From Tolypocladium sp. Sup5 PDA-1 (Eukaryota; Ascomycota; Sordariomycetes; Hypocreales; Ophiocordycipitaceae): a stretch of DNA of 64,000 nucleotides. Positions within the stretch are counted from its first letter, which is position 1. Every line of letters starts with the position of its first letter. The notes below the pieces were generated by a model. That model was given only the letters and a program-made list of their open reading frames with translations. It searched no databases and was not told where the DNA came from. This document shows positions 56,454 to 64,000 of this stretch, one piece after another. The stretch lies in assembly GCA_000750105.3 (NCBI GenBank), contig JPHH03000040.1, positions 124,001 to 188,000 on the forward strand. The letters run 5' to 3'. The position numbers and the translations under genes are program-made.

Positions 56454-58195
56454 ATGAGGCCAGCAACAATGGCAGCGGCTCCACGAGCACTGGGACGCTT
56501 GAGCTGCCGCTGGCTCGGCTGTCGTCCAAGCGGCTTAGCAACACGCGGCATCAGGAGCTTCTCCGCGACAGCTCTGCGCACCCAAGACGAGCGGAAGTGG
56601 TCGACGCCGCTGGCCAAGCAGCTCTTTGAAGCCATCTCGGTAGGATCGGACTCACCCATCTGAACTTCTTATGAGGTATACAACGGCGTGCTGACTCGAC
56701 GTTCCCGTCCCTTAAGACGACTGGCCCCGTGCCTCTGGCCAGCTACATGCGCATGTGCCTGACGGGCGACGTTGGGGGCTACTACAGCGGCGCAATCGGG
56801 CAGGGCCGCGACCAGTTTGGCGCCAAGGGCGACTTCATCACGTCGCCCGAGATCTCGCAGATCTTTGGCGAGCTCGTCGGCGTGTGGTTCATCGCCGAAT
56901 GGATCAGCCAGGGGCGGCCCAAGCAGGGCGTCCAGCTCATCGAGGTCGGGCCGGGCCGGGGCACGCTGATGGACGACGTGCTGCGAGTAAGAGCCCTTCA
57001 ACCCCCATTCAGAGGATGCCATGTTGTTACAAGAGCCTCCTCGATGCTGACGCAGCTTGTTCCAGACTATCCAGAGGTTCCCCGCCATGGCCAGCGCCGT
57101 CGACTCCGTCTTCATGGTCGAGGCCAGTCGCGAGCTCAGGGAGACGCAGAAGAGCCTGCTCTGCGGACCAGACGCGCCGTCTGCAGAGTCCAAGGTCGGC
57201 TGCCACAGCACCGGCAAGCACCTTGGAAAGCCTATTGTCTGGACAGAGACGATCAAGTCCATACCCATAGGTGAGGCTTCCTCTTGGGTGTGATCATACG
57301 ACAAGCTTGGCTGACGACGATCATGGCAGAGTCCGACAAGGTGCCCTTCATGGTGGCACACGAGTTTTTTGACGCTCTTCCCATCCACACGTTCCAGTCA
57401 GCGCTAGCACCTCCACCGCAGGCAAAGTCTGGAACCTCTTCAGGTGCCAAGAGAAGGGCAACGGCTGCCGACGCTGCCCCCCGGTCGGCGATGGAGTGGC
57501 GCGAGATGATGGTCTCGCCAATCCCCCCAGCCGCCATCGACACAAGCCCCAAGGCCTCGAGCTCAGACAAGGATGAACCACCAGCCGAGTTCCAGCTCAC
57601 CCTGTCCTCCGGGACCACCAGACACTCGCGGTACCTCCCCGAGTCCTCGCCGAGATACCGCAAGCTCAAGCAGACCTCCGACGCCGTAGTCGAGATCTGC
57701 CCCGACGCATCGTTATACGCCGCCGACTTTGCCACCCGCATCGGAGGCTCCCCCAAGCACCCGAAGGCCAGCCCCAGCGGCGCCGCGCTGATCCTCGACT
57801 ACGGCACCTCCGACACAGTCCCCATCAACTCACTCCGGGGCATCCGCCACCACCGCCTCGTCAACCCCTTCTCCTCGCCCGGCCTCGTCGACCTGAGCGC
57901 CGACGTCGACTTCTCGGCCATAGCAGAGGGTGCGATGCTCGCCAGCGACGGCATCGAGGTCCACGGCCCGGTCCCGCAGGCCGACTTCCTGGAGCTCATG
58001 GGTATCCGCCAGCGCGCCGAGATGCTCACCAAGAGTGTGGACAAAGGGACGGCCGAGAATATCGACAAGTCGTGGAAGCGCCTTGTAGACCGAGGCCCCA
58101 ATGGGATGGGCAAGGTCTACAAGGCGCTGGCCATCCTGCCCGAGAACGACGGGCGGCGCCGACCAGTCGGGTTTGGAGGGGATGTTAGGGGGTGA
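56454..58195 (+). CDS. Mitochondrial protein arginine methyltransferase NDUFAF7 (MidA) homologue
   Basis: Complex I assembly factor of the DUF185/MidA family; the human protein dimethylates an arginine of NDUFS2. Exons 56454..56639, 56717..56986, 57066..57270, 57330..58195; 508 aa. N-terminus is a mitochondrial presequence (MRPATMAAAPRALGRLSCRW, rich in Arg). Core: GPVPLASYMRMCLT, GDFITSPEISQIFGELVGVW, IEVGPGRGTLMDDVLR (SAM-binding motif I), FMVEASRELRETQ, PFMVAHEFFDALPIHTFQ and ALILDYGTSDTVPINSLRGIRHH, all diagnostic. A low-complexity insert (KSGTSSGAKRRATAADAA) splits the second half. It is consistent with a fungus that has respiratory complex I. Confidence 0.94.
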
Positions 58196-58477
58196 CCCAT
58201 GCCAGAGGATTAAATATGCCGAGAAAGAGGTGGAGGCATATTCCAAAATTGTACCGCCATGTACGGACTATGAAATACACAAATATAACTCCCGGGGAAT
58301 CGGAGCTACACTGAACCAGTTGCCACGGAGCGCAAAACGAAACGAGCCAGCCATCCAATCATGGATGCATGCCATATGTGTCGCATATAAAAGATAGTAA
58401 AAACTGTCAAGTCAAGTACGGACAAGAAAGAGGTCCGTCCCAAGTCAATCCCCCCCTTTTCAAACAAATGCCCTATT

Positions 58478-60439
58478 CTATCCCTTATTTCGTACAAGTT
58501 TCGCGTCCTCTTCATCGCTACCGTCGTCGGTGAATCTGTCGCCGTCCTCGCCAACAGCAAAGATCGTCTCCCCTTCGAGGGACCCTCGCGGGACGCTTCG
58601 CCCCTGAGTCTGTTGACGGGCTCCAGGCGCTGGTCCGGCACTGGTGATGCCCGTAACAGGGGGCTCGTGAGCCTGGTTCTTTCCAATCTGGGCCTCTTCG
58701 TCGTCGTCATCCGAGTCCCCAGGCACACCAATGTCGCCAATCTCAAAGTTCCCGTCATCGTCCTGCGCAATTTCGTCGCTCATGGCGAAGCGGCGATTGT
58801 TCGCCGTTGGCCGCCAAAGGTAAGCGATCCAGACAACATCCGCAAAGTACACAATGTTCAGCCAGCCATCCAGAACGAACCACCTGGTCTTCCAGTGGAA
58901 TGGAACAAAGTCGGGGTCGTTGACCGAGGCGAACGTGAAGCTGTTGAAGAAGAAGAAGCCAAAGATGACCAAGACGCTGGCCAGGATAGCCCACCACAGT
59001 TTCTTATACATGGCCTCCTTGACGTGCTGCTTGCGTTCTCTCAGGTCCTTGAGCGTGAAGTTGAGGGAATTCAGTGTCCAGACATAAAAGGCCGTCAATG
59101 TTCCGGCCAGGGGCAACACGATGAGCAGAACGAACGGTCCTAGGCAGCGGGTTAGCATTCCGGAGAAAGGCGAAACGCAAGAAGCACGCAACATACCTGC
59201 ACTCTCCGGAGAGATCAACAGACTAGTAATGGAATATACCAGGCCAAACACAAAGTGAGCCGCAGCCAGCCACCGGACGTGGATCATTGTACGACCCAGG
59301 GTTGGCTTCACCACGCCGTAGCCCATGCAAACAATGAGAAGCAGGAAGAAGGAGAACGAGTTTCGAGCCGCGTTGAGTATTCCGACAATGATGAGCAGGA
59401 CCTTGGTTCCCAAATTCGAGCCGTTGTGGTTTTGATAATCTGCAACAGAGTCAGCACACGGTGCTTCCGGAAATTCTCGAGGCGAGACAAACCATAGAAG
59501 CCCCAAGTTATGAGCATTTCAATGACTAAGAAAATCAGAATAGCGGTGATGTAGTTTTGGACAGCCACTGGAGATGTTTAGCACGCCGAAGACCTAGACG
59601 ATGAGGGAGAAGGCTCACATATGTCATGGCGGTGCTGGTAGTAGAGGAACCCCCAGAACACAAGCACGAGGGCATACAGTATTGACATGCCGCCATAGAA
59701 GGGCAGCTTGGGGATCTGCGTCGCCGGCAATTCGCCATAGGCGTTCCGGAACTCTGTTACCGCGGTGTACTTCTCAGCAGTATAGACATCGGTAACCACG
59801 CAGTAGTATCCGGTCTTCTTGATCGAGTAGTGTATTGGGGCAGGGTCTTTGAGGTGAATGGCCTTTGTGAGGATCAAAGCGTTGGAGTGTTCGGTAGCGT
59901 TGGGGGCGACGATGAATTCACCAATATCGGTCGCGTTGCAATGGCCCTTTTGGACGGAGTCTTCGTGGCAGATGTCGAGTTGCTGGGTAGAGAGGCAGTG
60001 TGAGCAGGGCTTGTCCACGTACCCTGAAGAGCATCAAGACTTACAGTTCCGGGGAACTCGGGATTCGGGACGCCGACCAGACTCTTGTCCCCCCATTCGA
60101 AGATGAGTAAGCTCGCAATAGGATCGTCGTTGTCGGGAGTGCTCGAGCTGAGAAACTTGACGAGGATGAACGGGTCGACGGGTCCACCCCAGGTAGTTCG
60201 ACTATACATTCCTGCAAAAGATATTAGACTCCCGAATCTCGCCAACGGTGACAGAGTCGGATGGGCCAACCAGAACAGTATTGACGATTCGCCTCTGTCT
60301 GATCCTATAAGGCGAGTATCGATCAGCAATGAAGCTCCTGCGAGACAGAAACGGAAGCCCCCCATACCATGCCAACCTCGAGCGCCCTGGCCGTCCCAAA
60401 GGACAAGCCTAGGGTGAGAAGCCCGAGGAGGAACCTCAT
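58478..60439 (-). CDS. PTM1: Seven-transmembrane Golgi protein PTM1 (lung 7TM/GPR107 family)
   Basis: Membrane protein of the lung-7TM-R family (yeast Ptm1, human GPR107/TMEM87), in Golgi or endosomal membranes. Exons 60439..60368, 60304..60286, 60211..60045, 59982..59619, 59567..59493, 59439..59197, 59139..58478; 533 aa. Signal peptide MRFLLGLLTLGLSFGTARA; luminal domain with MYSRTTWGGPVDPFILVKF, GYYCVVTDVY and YGELPATQIPKLPFYGGM; then seven hydrophobic segments (first SILYALVLVFWGFLYY) with YQNHNGSN and ILNAARNSFSFF. The cytosolic tail is Asp/Glu-rich. The 19-nt second exon and its flanking weak donor GTCAAT are tentative; from 60211 onward the structure is firm. Confidence 0.88.
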
Positions 60440-60989
60440 GCTGGCGGATCACTGCAGCGCGATGGCGGCTGAGGTTGGGTATGTTGCGGACGGCCGCGGA
60501 TCGGGGGGCTCGGGAGCTTGAAGGCCCGGTTGGAGCTGGGCTATCGGAGGCTTCGAGCTGATGGGTAACTGGCGCTTCGTTCGCAATGGGCCTATATCAC
60601 CATTTTGGGACACTCGGCGAGAGTCGGTGGTGGTAAGACGGGTTCTTTGACGGACTGGATGAGAGCCTTGTGGTCATTGAAGCTTGCAAGTTGTCGTGTG
60701 CGAGTTCGAAGTATCTCGCCGGCGATGGAGCTGGAGAGGTGGTAGCTTCCACGCGGGTGGTACGTAATTGGCCGAGGGTCGTTGTGGCTGGTTCCAGAGC
60801 CACTGGACTTGCAGCGCCAAAGTGGGCGACGACAGCGGGTTCAGCGCTAGAACAGCAGCTTATGTTCCGCCGATAAGATAAGGAAAGCTGGCGGCAACTC
60901 GAGCTTTGCGACGTGCAACGGTCATCGCAAACTTGCCAGCGCAAACATCGCCTCAGCACCATCCTCCTCCTCCCCTTGCGCTCGCCAAC
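60440..60989. promoter_or_regulatory. Bidirectional promoter PTM1 / PPIL2
   Basis: 550 bp between divergent starts. An inverted CCAAT (AATTGGCC) lies near 60,765. Nothing else is clear. Confidence 0.5.
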
Positions 60990-62864
60990 ATGGGCAAAGG
61001 CACTGACAAGCTCTATGTATGCCACGATCCTTGAACCATTGTCCCGTACCCGTCAAGCCCCTACTAACACGTCGGCCAGATCACACACTCCGAGTGGTCC
61101 TCGTCCGACGCCTACTCTGCCAGCGTCGGCGCCAACGCCTCCTCGCGCAACGGCAACAACGGCGCATCGTTCCGCCGCCTGCCCTTCAACTTTTGCGCCG
61201 CTAGCCTCCAGCCCTTCAAGAACCCGGTCTGCACCCCCGAGGGCACCATCTTCGACGTCGAGGTGATTGGCGCGTGGCTCGACAAGCACCCGAACCAGAA
61301 CCCCGTCGACGGCAAGCCCCTGCTGAAAAAGGACCTGATAAAGCTCAACTTTGCGCGCAATGCCGAGTCCGACTCGTTGGGCGCTGGGCTGAGCGATGAG
61401 AAGGGCGACTTGATCGATCCGGTCACGTACAAGGTGTTTACGGACAACACGCACATCGTGGCGATCCGCCATGGCACGTACGCGAATGTGTTTGCGTGGG
61501 ACACGGTGGAGCGCATGAATATCAAAGCCAAGATGTGGCAGGACCTGATGGACGACGAGCCCTTTACACGCGCCGACATCATCACACTCCAAGATCCCCA
61601 TAACGTCGCGAGCCGGAACCTGGATCAGTTCAAGTATCTGCAGGATGGAGAGGCGGCGCAGCTGACCAAGGAGCAAGAGGAGGAGCGCCAGGCCGGAAAC
61701 ATCAACGCCGGTGCCCTGGGCAGCATAGGGGACAAAGTCTTGAAGGCCAAGGCGGCGGTGGACAAGGCGCGCAAGGCGCGAGAGGCAGGGGGCGACATCA
61801 ACCGCAGCTCAGGGGCAGTGGTCAAGTCGACGACGGCAGGCAGCCCAGCCGTACGGCAACCCATGATCCAGGAGAAGAAGCTGGCCGCAAACTCGGCCGC
61901 GTACACTACTGGCAGGACCGCCGCCAGCTTCACCAGCACCGGCCTGACGCCCGAGACGAGCGGCGAGCGGGCGCTGCTGACGGACGAGGAGTTTATGCTC
62001 AAGCCGAAGCGGGTCAAGACCAAGGGATACGCCCGGATGGAGACGAACCTGGGCGACCTGACCATCGAGCTGCAGACGGAGACGGCGCCCAAGGCTGTGT
62101 GGAACTTCATCCGGCTGGCGCAAAAGGGGTACTACAAGGGCGTGGCGTTTCACCGGAACATACCCGGCTTTATGATACAGGGCGGCGATCCGTCGGGGAC
62201 GGGCAAGGGCGGCTCGAGCATATGGGGCAAATACTTCGACGACGAGTTTGACGGGCCCCTGACGCACGACGCCCGCGGGATTGGTGAGCATGACGAGGTA
62301 CCTTGATACATATACGGACTGTTCGCTAACAAGAGCAACCTAGTTTCCATGGCCAACAAGGGCAAAAACACAAACTCGTCGCAGTTCTTCATCACCTACA
62401 AGCCCACGCCGCACCTCGACCGCAAGCACACCATCTTCGGGCGCGTCACCTCGGGCCCCAACGTCCTCACCAAGATGGAGGCCGTGCCTACCGACGGCTC
62501 CAGCCGTCCGCTCAACAAGATCGTCATCAAGGACGTAGTCGTGCTCATCGACCCCTTCGAGGAGTTCCTGACCCAGCGGCGCGAGGAGGAGCAGCGCGAG
62601 CAGCGGCGCGAGCAGATCCGGCGCGAGGGCGGCACCGAGGACGACCGGACGACATGGACGGGCAAGCGCATCAGGGGCGACGGCACGGTCGAGAGGGCGC
62701 GGGCGACGGAGAGCGTGGGCAAGTATCTGAAGGCGGCCGCCGCGGGTGCTGGTGATGATGCTGATGCTGATGATGCTGATGCCGGGGAAGACGTAGACAC
62801 GTGGGAAGAGCCGGTCAAGAAGAAGTTTAAAGGCCGCGGGTTTGGCAACTTTGATAGCTGGTAG
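60990..62864 (+). CDS. Peptidyl-prolyl isomerase-like 2 (U-box cyclophilin)
   Basis: Nuclear cyclophilin with a U-box, in the PPIL2/Cyp60/Cyp8 group; a spliceosome-associated E3 ligase type. Exons 60990..61016, 61080..62283, 62344..62864; 583 aa. Opening MGKGTDKLY-ITHSEW is family-typical. The U-box-like region (about 35-110) has FRRLPFNFCAASLQPF...PVCTPEGTIFDV. The cyclophilin domain (about 325-490) has YARMETNLGDLTIELQ, AVWNFIRLAQKGYYKGVAFHRNIPGFMIQGGDP, DARGIVSMANKGKNTNSSQFFITY and LDRKHTIFGRV; the active-site Arg (FHRN) is kept, and Trp121 is replaced by HLDRKH. C-terminal coiled coil of Arg/Glu and an Asp/Ala low-complexity run. Introns follow codon 9 and Ile410. Confidence 0.94.
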
Positions 62865-63109
62865 ACAAAACGACGCGGGAAATGCAAGTAATGTGAAATG
62901 ACAAAAAGCGTCTGGATGAATTCATAACCGCGCAGGGTGGAGGTCAATACATTGTATTACCCCCTTGCATTTCTTTCGAATCTATTCGCTCCCCTATATC
63001 GCAGGCTACCTCGGTCAGCCAAGTGTCATTAGTCGTCTCAATTATATAATTTCTGTACAAGTAGAGAATGTCCATCACGCGGCATGCCCCCAAGCACCAG
63101 CGCAACCGC

Positions 63110-64000
63110 CTACACCATGATCGGCAGCGAACCCTCGGGCAGCTTCGGGAGGCTCGCCATCGGGATATCATCCCACGACAGGGAGTGCACCTTTTCCCGT
63201 ATGATGCCGGACACGACACGGGCCTGCTCGAAGCCCGTCTCCTTGTGGATGGCGTCGAGGCGGTCGAGGACGTAAGCCATGGTGTCGGGCGAGCACGACG
63301 ACGACATGCCCAGCGTGTAGAGCGGCCAGATGATGGTGTGGCTGGCCGTCGCGAGGGTGAGGAAGCGCTCGTGGCCCCTTTCGTGGCCGCTGGACTGTGT
63401 CGGGTCGATCAGCGTGGGGCTTCGCATGGGACCCGAGACGGCCGTGGACGACGGGGCTGGTGGGAGAGGTTTCGGGGCTGATGGTGTCGAGATAATCCTG
63501 TAGGGCAGCTTGCCCGTCGGAATCGGGGAGACGGTACGCCGGCCCCTGTCGTCCCTCTTAACGTCCTTGGCGCTGATGATGCCGAAGTGCTGCGGGACGC
63601 TGGCCACGAAGGCCTCACCTAGCATCTGCACCAGCTTCATGGCCTTGGCCATCTGGAACTGGTGGTGGGGTGGCAGCAAGGCAGGGTCATCGATGCTGTG
63701 GTACAGCACGTCGAGGATGGTTTCCTGCACGAGAATCCTCATGGTTCGCATGCCGTTCCAGGTGGTGGCCTGAGTGAGCCCCAGATACACGTGGCACGAA
63801 TCGCCCATGACGGCTGGATGGGATCGTACGAGCTTGGCCTCGCGATACTTCCAGCCATTGGGGAGGCCTTCCACTAGCGCCGCGAACTGGTCCTCGACGC
63901 TGGAGAGCTTCTCGACTATCGCATCGACGCCGACCACCTTGCCGGACGTGATATCGTGGCGGACCTGGAGGGCATTGTACAGCGTGTCGACGACACGCCA
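63110..64000 (-). CDS. Fungal Zn2Cys6-type transcription factor, C-terminal part (partial)
   Basis: C-terminal half of a probable fungal transcriptional regulator; the N-terminal zinc cluster would lie beyond the right edge. Open from 64000 to the stop at 63110 without introns (296 residues visible). The pattern WKYREAKLV...HVYLGLTQATTWNGMRTMRILVQETILDVLYHS is typical of the C-terminal region (DUF3468-like) of Zn2Cys6 proteins. A Ser/Pro-rich linker (about 63,410-63,500) precedes FLTLATASHTIIWPLYTLGMS and a final helix ending ASLPKLPEGSLPIMV. No DNA-binding motif is in view, so the identity is by C-terminal resemblance only. The gene converges on PPIL2 with 245 bp between. Confidence 0.72.
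   Translation of the reverse strand, partial: WRVVDTLYNALQVRHDITSGKVVGVDAIVEKLSSVEDQFAALVEGLPNGWKYREAKLVRSHPAVMGDSCHVYLGLTQATTWNGMRTMRILVQETILDVLYHSIDDPALLPPHHQFQMAKAMKLVQMLGEAFVASVPQHFGIISAKDVKRDDRGRRTVSPIPTGKLPYRIISTPSAPKPLPPAPSSTAVSGPMRSPTLIDPTQSSGHERGHERFLTLATASHTIIWPLYTLGMSSSCSPDTMAYVLDRLDAIHKETGFEQARVVSGIIREKVHSLSWDDIPMASLPKLPEGSLPIMV

Overview
The window is nuclear DNA from a filamentous ascomycete, most likely Sordariomycetes and probably Hypocreales. The evidence is short spliceosomal introns (about 50-75 nt, GTRNGY donors, CTAAC/CTGAC branch sites, CAG/TAG acceptors), GC-rich compact genes, and typical Pezizomycotina protein families (DUF7137, Zn2Cys6 regulator, YAK1, PUB1-like). 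The genus cannot be fixed from the sequence alone.

I reconstructed 22 protein-coding genes exon by exon (reading phase checked through every junction), one APH-kinase-like pseudogene and one degenerate fragment of a neighbouring RRM gene. Layout, left to right: eIF4G (+, 5' end outside the window); POL1 (-); a serine-rich protein of unknown function (+); a mitochondrial PPR protein (-); a small RRM protein (+); YAK1 kinase (-); a PUB1/TIA-1-type RNA-binding protein (-); Mediator tail subunit Med2 (+); a secreted GH5 glycoside hydrolase (-); an OPY1-like double PH protein (-); CTU2 (+); an OAC1-type mitochondrial carrier (-); the APH-like pseudogene (-); SWD2 (+); SRP21/SRP9 (+); RNR2 (-); a DUF4112 protein (-); DCP2 (+); a differentiation-regulator-type RRM protein (-) with a decayed partial copy upstream; a DUF7137 membrane protein (+); CDK11 (-); NDUFAF7 (+); PTM1 (-); PPIL2 (+); and the C-terminal half of a fungal transcription factor (-, runs off the right edge).

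Genes mostly alternate in direction, giving divergent promoters (PPR/RRM, 314 bp; CDK11/NDUFAF7, 364 bp; PTM1/PPIL2, 550 bp) and tight convergent ends (245-460 bp). There is no operon-like cluster and no biosynthetic, defence or mobile system. Loose functional links exist: POL1 and RNR2 act in DNA synthesis; eIF4G, PUB1 and DCP2 in mRNA translation and decay; CTU2 and SRP21 in translation and targeting; Med2 and SWD2 in transcription; the PPR protein, carrier and NDUFAF7 in mitochondria.

The most notable observations concern gene structure: a GC-AG, frame-preserving intron inside RRM1 of the PUB1-like gene; a 10-nt microexon in the RRM gene at 49.4-50.9 kb; an exact 39-bp tandem duplication in RNR2; an in-frame stop needing a weak intron in the unknown gene at 9.4 kb; and a recurrent quasi-palindromic motif (TACGGAGTAC and relatives) seen only in non-coding stretches. 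I did not find a clearly new biological system.
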